A DNA stretch of 64,000 nucleotides, from positions 1 through 64,000 of the forward strand of contig JAVYOA010000003.1 in the NCBI GenBank assembly GCA_038734945.1, written 5' to 3'. The notes beneath the pieces were generated by a model, which saw nothing but the letters and a program-made list of their open reading frames with translations, did not search any database and was not told the DNA's origin. Shown here piece after piece: positions 26,249-34,353 of this stretch. Position 1 is the stretch's first letter. Every line of letters starts with the position of its first letter. This DNA comes from Fervidicoccaceae archaeon. Lineage in GTDB: Archaea > Thermoproteota > Thermoprotei_A > Sulfolobales > Fervidicoccaceae. A program made the translations under genes and the position numbers.

Positions 26249-26524
26249 AATTTCCCCTCTATAAAAATTAATAGTTTTATATCTATTTAAATGCATCTGT
26301 ATTTTTTGAATTATATAATAAAAAATTAGAATTAGTCAAATAAGTCTCAAGATCTATGCGTTTTTTAAATAAACAATTTCATTTGTCTTATGTAATAAGT
26401 TCAATATTGGATCATCCTCATCTGCTCTGTTGAGAGAATTTGAGAGCAAAAAATATTAAAGTTCAACCCTTCTGAATTCTTTACAGCTTATTTCAATTTT
26501 TCCAAATATGTAAAGGGGATTCTA

Positions 26525-27226
26525 TTGCCTATATCTATAGAGAGCTTGGTTGAATTCCTCTTACAAGAAGAGTCTGTATCCATAGACTACTTGGAGAAAT
26601 TGCTTACTGCAAATAGAATGCAAGTTACTTCTGCACTTAAAGGACTTGAAGGTGTGAAAGTAGAAGGTGAAAGAGTGATAGTTACAAGCAAGGTTTGGCT
26701 CGCTATCTCTGCTATCAAGAAGGGGGCAAGAGCAAAAGCTATATCGAAGAATCTCAGCTGGAAGGAGTTCGAAGAAGAGGTTGCGAGGATATTTGAAGAA
26801 GCAGGCTTTGCTGTGGAAAAAAACTTTAGGACTTTTAGACCGAATAGGACTGAGACCGACGTCCTAGCAGTAAGGGGAAATGTGGTTATTGCTGTGGACT
26901 GCAAGCACTGGAAGCTCTCTGGACCTGGTCCTTCAAGCTATTCCATCGCTGCTCTTAATCACCTTGAGAGAGCTAAAAAGCTTATAAAAAGTCCAGATTT
27001 TCGAGCTTGGGTTTTCAAAAATGCACTGAGTGAAAGAAACATACGAATAGTTCCTGTGTTAATAACCCTCGCTGAAAAGGCAAAGGGAAAACAATCAGGA
27101 GTTCTTGTTATTCCGATTGCATATCTCCAGGAAGCTCTACATCAGCTTGATGAAATTCTTTTGGATTCCGAGGTGCTAACAATAGAGGGGAGCCTATCGT
27201 CCTCCAATAAAAAGAGCTTGGGTTGA
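26525..27226 (+). CDS. Mrr-like restriction endonuclease-fold protein
   Basis: About 233 residues. The N-terminal 65 residues look like a winged helix (VEFLLQEESVSIDYLEKLLTANRMQVTSALKGLEGVKV). Then LSWKEFEEEVARIFEEAGF, RTETDVLAV and VVIAVDCKHWK give the PD-(D/E)xK catalytic core, with the usual E/QxK written as D-C-K. This pattern is that of Mrr_cat-type nucleases. No methylase or other restriction gene is nearby, so a DNA repair or recombination role is as likely as restriction. TTG 26525 has AGGGGAT six bases upstream. The following thyX gene begins 37 bases later. Confidence 0.75.
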   Translation: MPISIESLVEFLLQEESVSIDYLEKLLTANRMQVTSALKGLEGVKVEGERVIVTSKVWLAISAIKKGARAKAISKNLSWKEFEEEVARIFEEAGFAVEKNFRTFRPNRTETDVLAVRGNVVIAVDCKHWKLSGPGPSSYSIAALNHLERAKKLIKSPDFRAWVFKNALSERNIRIVPVLITLAEKAKGKQSGVLVIPIAYLQEALHQLDEILLDSEVLTIEGSLSSSNKKSLG

Positions 27227-27263
27227 AAATGCTCATCTAGAGCAACAAAATGGTGAAAATTGA

Positions 27264-28079
27264 ATGAAAGTGAGCATAATTTCATACACAGATGAATGCG
27301 AACTGATTGTAGCCTCAGCTGGAAAAGCAACAATATCTGGCAAGAGTGCCGAGGAAATAATGGGCTCTATGAGTAGTGAAGCAGTTGAAAGATGGATCAG
27401 AGAAATAATTACTAGGGATCATGGAAGTGTTCTTGAGCACTGTGTTTACACATTCTCTGTGGAAGGCATATCTAGAGTTGCTTCTCATCAATTGGTTCGT
27501 CATAGGATAGCGAGCTACTCTCAGCTCAGTCAAAGGTACAGAAAAATTGAGGAGGAAATTTTCGATGTTGTAGTTCCACCAAGCGTCAGGAAAATGGGAA
27601 AACAAGCTGAGAGCTTTTTCAGAGAATATGCTGACGAAGCATTCAAGCGCTACAGAGATCTTATTTCGCATGGGATTCCACCCGAAGATGCTAGATACAT
27701 CCTTCCGCAGGCAGTTACAACTAAGCTGATTATAACAATGAATGCTAGAGAGATCATGCACTTCTTATCGTTAAGGCTTTGCTCCAGAGCTCAATGGGAG
27801 CTTAGATCGATTGCCTGGTGCCTGTTGAGAAAGCTCTTGAAACTGCATCCCAATATATGGAAATGGGCAGGTCCTAGATGTGTGATGATAGAGAATGTGA
27901 TCAAAAGCTCTCCTCAGCCAATTATAGAAAAAATTCTGGCTGACGAAGATGTAGACTACTCATTTGTTTCACAGAAGTGCCCAGAGGGTATACCAAGAGA
28001 AAAAATTGCCAAATGCATACTCAACGGAAAAAGAGATGTTTGGGAAATTATCAAAAACTGCGAACAATCTGAAATTTAA
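27264..28079 (+). CDS. thyX: FAD-dependent thymidylate synthase ThyX
   Basis: Makes dTMP from dUMP with methylenetetrahydrofolate or an archaeal folate analogue, using FAD; 271 residues. The diagnostic motif RHRIASYSQLSQRY is at 79-92. HGSVLEHCVYTFSVEGISR comes before it and LPQAVTTKLIITMNAREIMHFLSLRLCSRAQWELR after it. The C-terminus is extended by about 45 residues with two Cys pairs, including KCPEGIPREKIAKC. ATG 27264 has GGTGA about eight bases upstream. It is convergent with the next gene, overlapping it by 29 bases. Confidence 0.96.
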   Translation: MKVSIISYTDECELIVASAGKATISGKSAEEIMGSMSSEAVERWIREIITRDHGSVLEHCVYTFSVEGISRVASHQLVRHRIASYSQLSQRYRKIEEEIFDVVVPPSVRKMGKQAESFFREYADEAFKRYRDLISHGIPPEDARYILPQAVTTKLIITMNAREIMHFLSLRLCSRAQWELRSIAWCLLRKLLKLHPNIWKWAGPRCVMIENVIKSSPQPIIEKILADEDVDYSFVSQKCPEGIPREKIAKCILNGKRDVWEIIKNCEQSEI

Positions 28080-28728
28080 CACTATCAGAGTCTATGAGCA
28101 TTTCCAATGGTGAAGAGGGGGGATTTGAGAAGCTCAATTTAATTAAGGCAAGCTCTCTTCCTCTCGTCTTCTCATTGACCCTCAAAACATAGATGGCATC
28201 ACTGTAGTACTTTAGAAGTCTCGCTTCTTTTTTCTCCATAAGAGCAATATCAATGAATATGTTCACAGTTGCACTTCTCCTGCCGGTGGTCTTAATTTTC
28301 TTGAGTAAAGCAGCCAATTTCTCCAGGAATTCCAGCTCATTTTCTCTCAAGTGAGGGATGAAAAGATAGAGATGATTTGAACTTCTATAATACAGGTCTA
28401 CTGCTCTCAGAAGCTCTTCCGTTGCCTCATATGTTCTGAAATGAATGTTTGGGGATTCGTTTATTATGAATCTGAACCTTGAAGTAAGAGGAGTTGGAAT
28501 GACTGAACTGCTTATTATGCCTTGAAAGTCATATTGAAATGTTCCAACAAATATATCCTTATCAGGTTCAAGCTCGCTTCTCGACAGAACTAAGTAGAGA
28601 AAGAGGGCCTCTGGGTTAGCAATTGGATCTACAGCATAAATGTTGAGGGAAATTGGGGGATAGTATATCCTCATTTCGCGAAGAAGCCCTATTTCTGGCT
28701 GATTGATTCTCAGCTCCTCTTCTTTCAT
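28051..28728 (-). CDS. Hypothetical protein, 225 aa
   Basis: I do not recognise a family with confidence. The layout is alpha/beta: YYPPISLNIYAVDPIANPEALFLYLVLSR, DIFVGTFQYDFQGIISSSVIP, NHLYLFIPHL and VNIFIDIALMEKKEARLLKYYSDAIYVLRV. The pattern is reminiscent of RecA/KaiC-like folds that have lost their P-loop, but no Walker motif is visible. ATG 28728 has GGTGACC eight bases upstream. The 3' end overlaps thyX antisense by 29 bases. Confidence 0.6.
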   Translation of the reverse strand: MKEEELRINQPEIGLLREMRIYYPPISLNIYAVDPIANPEALFLYLVLSRSELEPDKDIFVGTFQYDFQGIISSSVIPTPLTSRFRFIINESPNIHFRTYEATEELLRAVDLYYRSSNHLYLFIPHLRENELEFLEKLAALLKKIKTTGRRSATVNIFIDIALMEKKEARLLKYYSDAIYVLRVNEKTRGRELALIKLSFSNPPSSPLEMLIDSDSVKFQIVRSF

Positions 28729-28795
28729 TTTTCAGGTCACCGATGAAGGGGTAACCAGCTTATATATTATCTCTTCCCTTTCAAGCAAATTTACC

Positions 28796-29242
28796 TCAGT
28801 CCTCTTTCTCCGTATACGGCGTTATCAGCACATCTCTATTATGAACTAAATTCAGGACTGTCTGACTTACGCTTCCTACCAGCACTCTCTCCAATATCCC
28901 CTTTTTGCTCTTTCTCCCCATAACAATGAGCTCCGCTCCCTCTTCCTCGGCAACTTTGACAATTTCATTTGCCGGAAGTCCTGTACGAAGAATGTACCTC
29001 ACTTTTTCCAATTTCAGAGAATCAATGTATCTCTTAGCCTTCTCAATTATTTTTTGGGCAATCTCTCTCTGCTTGGTAACTACTTCGGGCGGAATCGGCT
29101 CTCCATAGAATACCTCTATTGGTTCGATAACTGTCACAACAAGAAGCTCGGCATCAAATCTCTTTGCTATTTCACAGGCTCTATCAAGAGCTAGCTTAGA
29201 TGATGGGCTACCATCATATGCTAGTAGTATTTTAGAATACAA
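28796..29242 (-). CDS. Universal stress protein (UspA family)
   Basis: About 148 residues with the ATP-binding type of Usp fold. YSKILLAYDGSPSSKLALDRACEIA forms strand 1 and the first nucleotide loop. LLVVTVIEP follows, and VMGRKSKKGILERVLVGSVSQTVL gives the G-2x-G-9x-G(S) phosphate motif. TTG 29242 is chosen because GAGGAG precedes it at proper distance; GTG 29260 would leave an odd extra six residues. Role in stress response is inferred from family. It is the only gene of its transcription unit. Confidence 0.9.
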   Translation of the reverse strand: MYSKILLAYDGSPSSKLALDRACEIAKRFDAELLVVTVIEPIEVFYGEPIPPEVVTKQREIAQKIIEKAKRYIDSLKLEKVRYILRTGLPANEIVKVAEEEGAELIVMGRKSKKGILERVLVGSVSQTVLNLVHNRDVLITPYTEKED

Positions 29243-29341
29243 AGCTATCTCCTCTTCCACTATTTTTTATAGAGATCATTTAGCTTTAGCTATCATATTA
29301 AGCTTTCCATTTTGATGAAAATTAAAAGGCTCTGTTGGAAG

Positions 29342-29761
29342 CTAATATGATTTCAAAACCATTACAGTAACTGTCGATGTTACTGTCTGTATTTCTCTGA
29401 TTTTATCAACTGCATCGTTCAAAACTTCCACAGTTGGTGCTGAGACGAGAGCCACTAGGTCATAATCTCCAGCTACTTCATAGACTTTATCAACATAGGG
29501 AAGTTTAGAGATGATATCTGCTGTTTCAGCTGTTCTAACCTTAGCTGTTGTTTTGATGAATATGAGCGCTTTAACTTCTGCCCTCGCACTTAGCTCTATT
29601 GTGAATTTAGAAATTATGCCTTCTCTCACAAGTCTATCTATCCTCTTCTTTACAGCAGTCTTGCTTATACCAAGTTCCTTTGCAATGCTGCTTAGAGAGG
29701 CTCTTGCATTCGCTCTCAATATCTTGATGATTTTATCATCAACTTCGTCCAAATCATTCAA
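29342..29761 (-). CDS. Lrp/AsnC family transcription regulator
   Basis: A 139-residue regulator. The N-terminal winged helix contains ILRANARASLSSIAKELGISKTAVKKRIDRLVREGII. The C-terminal RAM ligand-binding domain has KAREISKL-like features as ADIISKLPYVDKVYEVAGDYDLVALVSA. Archaeal members sense amino acids and regulate amino-acid metabolism or themselves. TTG 29761 follows GGGGGAGAT. It faces away from the aIF1 gene across about 105 bases holding both promoters, including a TTTATTTA element. Confidence 0.93.
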   Translation of the reverse strand: MNDLDEVDDKIIKILRANARASLSSIAKELGISKTAVKKRIDRLVREGIISKFTIELSARAEVKALIFIKTTAKVRTAETADIISKLPYVDKVYEVAGDYDLVALVSAPTVEVLNDAVDKIREIQTVTSTVTVMVLKSY

Positions 29762-29867
29762 GAAATCTCCCCCTCTTAAAGAGTTTTTGAGAAGTAAGCT
29801 TTATTTATTTGGTATGCATTCGAATACACTTGGGGAATAAATAACCAATCCAAGGGTTGCTAATCAG

Positions 29868-30182
29868 ATGGCGGAAAAAGATATTGAATCCCTATGTGGA
29901 GGTCTTCCTCCAGAGCTTTGTGAGCAGCTTGTTAGGGAGCAGCAGCTTATAAAGATTAGGCTCGAAAAAAGAAAGTTCGGCAAGGAAGTCACGATAATAG
30001 AGGGAATAGATGAGAGAGATGTTGATATCAAGAAGCTGGCATCTCAGCTCAAATCAAAGCTTGCCACAGGGGGAACGGTAAAAAATGGAAAAATTGAGCT
30101 CCAGGGAGATCATAGAGGAGTACTTAGAGATTTGCTAGTAGAACTAGGCTTCCCCCCAGACAATATAGTTGTACTGAGCTAG
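29868..30182 (+). CDS. Translation initiation factor aIF1 (SUI1)
   Basis: The 104-residue SUI1 protein that monitors start-codon fidelity on the small ribosomal subunit. [13 protein letters not shown] forms the N-terminal knuckle-like part. [48 protein letters not shown] and the C-terminal [10 protein letters not shown] are diagnostic. It lies 130 bases upstream of TFB with a separate promoter in between. Given the apparent AUA and CUG starts elsewhere in the window, its fidelity role is of interest. Confidence 0.95.
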   Translation: MAEKDIESLCGGLPPELCEQLVREQQLIKIRLEKRKFGKEVTIIEGIDERDVDIKKLASQLKSKLATGGTVKNGKIELQGDHRGVLRDLLVELGFPPDNIVVLS

Positions 30183-30284
30183 AGACAGCAGTGCTTCCAA
30201 TATTGAGCTGCTTAAGAAAAATTTATAAAGGAGAAAGAGAAAAATTTATAAACGATTTTTTAATTTCAATTAAAAAATAAATCG

Positions 30285-30311
30285 CCGGGCTTCTACCGGT
30301 GAAGCAATAGC
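30285..30311 (+). promoter_or_regulatory. TFB 5'-leader hairpin motif shared with the glycosyltransferase gene
   Basis: Between the TATA box (AAATTTATAAA, about 30243-30252) and the TFB ATG lies a GC-rich leader. GCTTC (30289-30293) can pair with GAAGC (30301-30305), with loop TACCGGT; the loop CCGG is self-complementary to CCGG at 30285-30288, so a pseudoknot is possible. The tail CCGGYRAAGCAATAGCA recurs before the gene at 48150. The rest of 30183-30284 holds two TATA-like repeats. Confidence 0.45.
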
Positions 30312-31271
30312 ATGTCTGAAAAAACTTCTAAGGAATCCAGCGAAGAATCAAAGAAGGAATCCAAGAAGGAAGAGCTTCCTTGTCCACCAGAAGCGATTGT
30401 ATTTGACCAGGAGCGGGGAGAGTACATCTGTACTACCACTGGAGAAGTTCTAGAGGAAAAGCTAGTTAATCAGGGTCCAGAGTGGAGGGCCTTTACACCT
30501 GAGGAAAAGGAAAAAAGGGCCAGAATAGGTGGTCCTCTTTCTCCCACTGTCCATGATAGAGGATTGACCACACTCATTGATTGGAGGGATAGAGACGCCA
30601 GCGGAAAGAAGCTTGAACCTAAAAAGAGACTGGAGTTTCTAAGATATAGAAAGTGGCAGATTAGGAGCAGGATTCAGTCTAGCATTGATAGAAACCTTGC
30701 CCAAGCTATGAACGAGCTGAACAGAATCTCCAATCAGCTTCACCTCAATAGAGCTGTCAGAGAGGAAGCGGCAATAATTTACAGAAAGGCAGTTGAGAAA
30801 GGTCTCGTGCGTGGAAGAAGCATTGAAAGTGTTGTTGCTGCATCTGTTTATGTTGCCTGTAGGCTCAAAAAGCTCCCCAGAACGCTTGATGAAATAGCGC
30901 AACACACGAGAGCTAACAGAAAGGAAATAGCTAGGTGCTACAGACTTCTGGTAAAGGAGCTGCAAATAAAGGTTCCAATAGTTGATCCTATAGATTATAT
31001 TCCTAGGATGGGGAGTCTTTTAGATCTGAGCGGAAAGGCAATGAATATAGCAGCGAAGATAGTGAAGGCAGCTAAGCAAAAAGCCTTAACAGCAGGAAAA
31101 GATCCAACTGGGCTGGCGGCTGCAGCAATTTACATAGCAACGTTGCTGGAAAATGAGAGAAGAACTCAGAAAGAAATAGCAAACATAGCTGGAGTCACGG
31201 AAGTAACTGTGAGGAATAGGTATAAAGAGCTCGTAAGTGAGCTGGACCTAGATATTCCTGAAGAAGAGTAA
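30312..31271 (+). CDS. tfb: Transcription initiation factor B (TFB)
   Basis: The archaeal TFIIB homologue that bridges TBP and RNA polymerase; 319 residues. The N-terminus is a degenerate zinc ribbon, with [27 protein letters not shown] keeping only two of four cysteines. The B-finger and linker are [31 protein letters not shown]. Two cyclin repeats follow ([17 protein letters not shown] and the [15 protein letters not shown] core, then [12 protein letters not shown] and [13 protein letters not shown]). [23 protein letters not shown] forms the BRE-binding helix-turn-helix. ATG 30312 follows the leader directly with no Shine-Dalgarno. Confidence 0.97.
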   Translation: MSEKTSKESSEESKKESKKEELPCPPEAIVFDQERGEYICTTTGEVLEEKLVNQGPEWRAFTPEEKEKRARIGGPLSPTVHDRGLTTLIDWRDRDASGKKLEPKKRLEFLRYRKWQIRSRIQSSIDRNLAQAMNELNRISNQLHLNRAVREEAAIIYRKAVEKGLVRGRSIESVVAASVYVACRLKKLPRTLDEIAQHTRANRKEIARCYRLLVKELQIKVPIVDPIDYIPRMGSLLDLSGKAMNIAAKIVKAAKQKALTAGKDPTGLAAAAIYIATLLENERRTQKEIANIAGVTEVTVRNRYKELVSELDLDIPEEE

Positions 31272-31330
31272 AAGAGTTTTTTAAAAACAATGCTTTTTAC
31301 AAAAAAGAAAAAAAGTCAATTTGAGAGTAT

Positions 31331-32770
31331 TTATTTTGTTTTCTTTTCTGGTAGAGCATATGTTTTGAAAGCCAGCGAGAGTATTGAGTACAGCAGCAGT
31401 GAAATGAAGAAGCCATAGTACCAAGCTAGCTCTTCTCCAGGAACTGGTATTCCATAATAGAACTGAAGCGTTCCTCTAGCCCATGAGATGATGTACTCTC
31501 CCAAAATGCCTAGCAAGAATGAACCTACTCCCATCCAGTTTATACCAGAGCTGTACCAGTACTTACCTTGCGGGCCTATATTATAGAGCTCATCCAGTAG
31601 GTACTCCCTTTTCCTTATGACCCAAAAGTCAATTACCATGATTCCAGCGATGGGACCCAGCCACATGCTATAGTACCAATTGAAGTTTGTTAGATAGTTG
31701 GCAACATCGAGGGACTGCTTCCAGTAGACTATACTGTATGGTCCTATGACAAGCCATCCAAGAACGGTTGCAATAGTGAGAGATTTAACCCACCCCAGTC
31801 TTGTTAATCTGATTATTGCGTTAGTTGCTGCAGGAACATCTCCAGTGAGGTTTGTGCTAGCTGTTGCCATAAAAGCAAAAACTAGGCCAAAGAAGGCAAC
31901 TCCAGCAGAGGGTGTATATTTTGCTATAATGTCAATAGGACTATAGGTTCCTCCAGTTAGCGTGGTAGCTATGAATCCGAGAGCTGTTCCAACGACCTGT
32001 GGAGCTATTAATCCTAGAATATGCCCAGAGATCAGGCTCTTGGTTCCCTTGTTCCATCTGCATATGTCACTCACGTTCAATGCTATGGTTCCCCACCAGG
32101 CCGTTTGCACAGCAACTGCCAGGAAGAAGCTATTGCTTATCCAGGGGACTCCACCCTGAGTCCATGAGGGCATCTTTCCTGGCAGGTTTGGAAGACCAGC
32201 CATGTAGTAAGTGAACCATGCAAAGAATATGAGGAGTAGGGGTCCTGCCAGCGTATCAAAGTACTTTATTCCTGTGATCCTGAAATAACCGAAGGTCCAA
32301 ACAAGCAGCAAGTAGAATATGAACGTATACGGCGTGTAGAGTAGTCCATTGGCAATAATCCAGTCCGATGGCTTCCCCAAGAGTACTAAGATCATCTCCG
32401 TCATTGCCCAAGCAGCTATGTAGCCGTCAACGCCATACCAGAATATGCTCACGATGGCTCTAACGAGCATTGGGAGTATGGAACCTCTGTAGCCGAATGC
32501 TGGTCGAAGCTGAACCGGGAATGGTATTCCATATTTGATTCCAACATATCCGTTGAAGTACATAACTAATGCTATAACGGTGTTTCCAATGAAGGCTGCT
32601 ACTACTGTCTGCAGTAAATTAAGTCCAAGGATCTGGCTAATCCATCCTAGAAAGAATATGGATGTTGTTATTGCCATAGAGAGTATCATTAGAACGTACT
32701 GCCATCCTGTAGTGCTCCTCTTGTCAGATGGGATTGGAAGAAGGTCGGGATGGTCTTTGTAACTACTCAT
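31331..32770 (-). CDS. NCS1 family nucleobase:cation symporter
   Basis: A 479-residue membrane protein with about 12 transmembrane segments, of the NCS1 (cytosine/uracil/allantoin/hydantoin) family. Characteristic parts are NTVIALVMYFNGYVGIKYGIPFPVQLRPAFGYRG, IFWYGVDGYIAAWAMTE, SFFLAVAVQTAWWGTIALNVSDICRW and MASTNLTGDVPAATNAI-like LTGDVPAATNAIIRLT. The exact substrate is unclear; pyrimidine or hydantoin uptake is likely. ATG 32770 has GGTGG six bases upstream. It is convergent with TFB and separated by a short AT-rich spacer. Confidence 0.88.
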   Translation of the reverse strand: MSSYKDHPDLLPIPSDKRSTTGWQYVLMILSMAITTSIFFLGWISQILGLNLLQTVVAAFIGNTVIALVMYFNGYVGIKYGIPFPVQLRPAFGYRGSILPMLVRAIVSIFWYGVDGYIAAWAMTEMILVLLGKPSDWIIANGLLYTPYTFIFYLLLVWTFGYFRITGIKYFDTLAGPLLLIFFAWFTYYMAGLPNLPGKMPSWTQGGVPWISNSFFLAVAVQTAWWGTIALNVSDICRWNKGTKSLISGHILGLIAPQVVGTALGFIATTLTGGTYSPIDIIAKYTPSAGVAFFGLVFAFMATASTNLTGDVPAATNAIIRLTRLGWVKSLTIATVLGWLVIGPYSIVYWKQSLDVANYLTNFNWYYSMWLGPIAGIMVIDFWVIRKREYLLDELYNIGPQGKYWYSSGINWMGVGSFLLGILGEYIISWARGTLQFYYGIPVPGEELAWYYGFFISLLLYSILSLAFKTYALPEKKTK

Positions 32771-32884
32771 TAAACCACCTTTTCATTTTAATTGTTATTT
32801 GTTAAAATTATATTAAAATTTTTCTTCAATAATATTTAAATTTTTATGTGCTAGTTAGAGATGATATTCAAGTTAAAAGCAATT

Positions 32885-32892
32885 TTTTAAAA
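32885..32892 (+). promoter_or_regulatory. TATA box of tRNA-Pro
   Basis: TTTTAAAA is centred 32 bases before the mature tRNA 5' end. The same spacing is seen for the tRNA-Gln 5' half. Confidence 0.5.
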
Positions 32893-32920
32893 GGGGAAAA
32901 GATTCTTATTATAAGTGTGC

Positions 32921-32997
32921 GGGGCCGTAGTCTAGCTTGGTAGGATGCGAGGCTTGGGCCCTCGTGGTCCGGGGTTCAAATCCCCGCGGCCCCACCA
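32921..32997 (+). tRNA. tRNA-Pro (anticodon TGG), CCA encoded
   Basis: A complete cloverleaf: acceptor GGGGCCG pairing with CGGCCCC, D-arm with GTCTAGCTTGGTAGGAT, anticodon stem CGAGG/CCTCG around CTTGGGC (anticodon TGG), variable GTGGT, T-arm CCGGGGTTCAAATCCCCG. Discriminator A at 32994 is followed by encoded CCA. No intron. Beyond it, 32998-33155 holds only AT-rich promoter sequence for aRF1. Confidence 0.97.
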
Positions 32998-33155
32998 CGA
33001 TGTTTTCCTTCATGCTCAAATCCAAGGCATTCTCTATACAATTTCCGAAGAAGCAATGGACTTAGCTTTATTTTTCCTAGAGAAAAACAATTATTAAGTA
33101 TAATGTAAGTTCTTCCATATGACCTTGGAGAAAGGAGGTAAAAGAGGTATCTGCA

Positions 33156-34250
33156 ATGAGCTTCCAGATTTCTAAGGAGCAGCTGAGGGCTTTGCTCAAG
33201 GAGCTGAAGCAGTGGAGGGCGCCTGCAACAACACTGCTTTCCTTGTATATTCCCCCAGGGAGGCCCGTTAGCGATGTTGTCAACATGCTGAGAACCGAAC
33301 TGAGTATAACCGATAACATTAAGCTAAAGCGAACGAAGGATGCCGTCCAAACATCCTTGAGCATGGCTATAGACAGGCTTTCAAGCATTTCCAAAATCCC
33401 TGAGAACGGGTTAGTTCTATTCTGTGGAGTCAACTCGGATACGGGAAAGCAGATATGCATGATGTTTTCCCCTCCTGAGACTGTTAAGATCTATTACTAC
33501 AGAACAGATAAGTGGTTCCACACAGAGTTTCTCGAGGAAATGGTTTCCGAGAAGAACTATTATGGGCTAATAATAATTGAGAGGGATGAAGCAACAATAG
33601 GGCTTCTGAAGGGAACTACTATAGAGCTTCTCGACAACCTCATGAGCTATATTCCGGGAAAGCATACAAAAGGAGGGCAGAGCCAAAGGAGGTTCGATAG
33701 GATAATTGAGCAGATGGTTGAGGACTTCTACAAGACTGTGGCTGAGAGGGTCAAGCAGCTCTTTGAACCAATCCTTCTTGAGGGAAAGTTAAAGGGAATA
33801 CTGATTGGCGGCCCGGGCTATAGTAAGCAAGACTTTGTGAATGGGGAGTATCTTGAGAAGCGGTTCAGAGATCTGGTCATTAATAAGCTTATAGACGTTG
33901 GTTACCAGAATGAAGCGGGATTGAGAGAGCTGGTGATAAAGGCCTCTGATGTTCTTCAGGACCACAGATATTCAGATGCATTCAAGAGGGTTGAGGAATT
34001 GAAAACTCATATGGCTAAGGCAGATGGACTGGCCATTTTTGGCTATGATGAGGTTAAACAGGCTGCTGATATTGGAGCTCTTCAGGTCTTGCTTGTTGTG
34101 GAGGATCACCCCCTCATTGACGAATTGGAAGCTCTAGCAAAGAAGTCTGGTGCAGAATTGGTAGTTGTTCCCCTGAATTCTCCGGAGGGGGAATGGCTCC
34201 AGAGCTCCTTTGAAGGAATTGCAGGCATAGTGCGCTACAAGATATTCTAG
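33156..34250 (+). CDS. prf1: Peptide chain release factor aRF1
   Basis: Recognises all three stop codons and releases the nascent chain; 364 residues. The peptidyl-tRNA hydrolysis motif GGQ is at 173-175 (KHTKGGQSQRRFDR). The stop-decoding NIKS position reads NIKL (54-57) in ITDNIKLKRTKDA; I do not know how common this variant is. GILIGGPGYSKQDF begins the third domain, and the L30e-like C-domain contains AKADGLAIFGYDEVKQAADIGALQVLLV. ATG 33156 has AGAGGT upstream. It is the lead gene of a group with nreA and a protease-like gene. Confidence 0.95.
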   Translation: MSFQISKEQLRALLKELKQWRAPATTLLSLYIPPGRPVSDVVNMLRTELSITDNIKLKRTKDAVQTSLSMAIDRLSSISKIPENGLVLFCGVNSDTGKQICMMFSPPETVKIYYYRTDKWFHTEFLEEMVSEKNYYGLIIIERDEATIGLLKGTTIELLDNLMSYIPGKHTKGGQSQRRFDRIIEQMVEDFYKTVAERVKQLFEPILLEGKLKGILIGGPGYSKQDFVNGEYLEKRFRDLVINKLIDVGYQNEAGLRELVIKASDVLQDHRYSDAFKRVEELKTHMAKADGLAIFGYDEVKQAADIGALQVLLVVEDHPLIDELEALAKKSGAELVVVPLNSPEGEWLQSSFEGIAGIVRYKIF

Positions 34251-34353
34251 TCTCTCTTCAGAGGCTCTGGGATCGTGTGAAATGAATAAAAAGGTCCTTT
34301 GCTAATTTATTACACGAATAGAGCAGCTCATTATTTCAATGCGCTGATGCAGG

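Noticed and set aside
30312-30450. TFB zinc ribbon with only two of four cysteines, thought to be a novel TFB
   Set aside because: The CPPE...CTTTG form with EYIC is the same as I recall for Sulfolobus TFB1, so it is a normal crenarchaeal feature.
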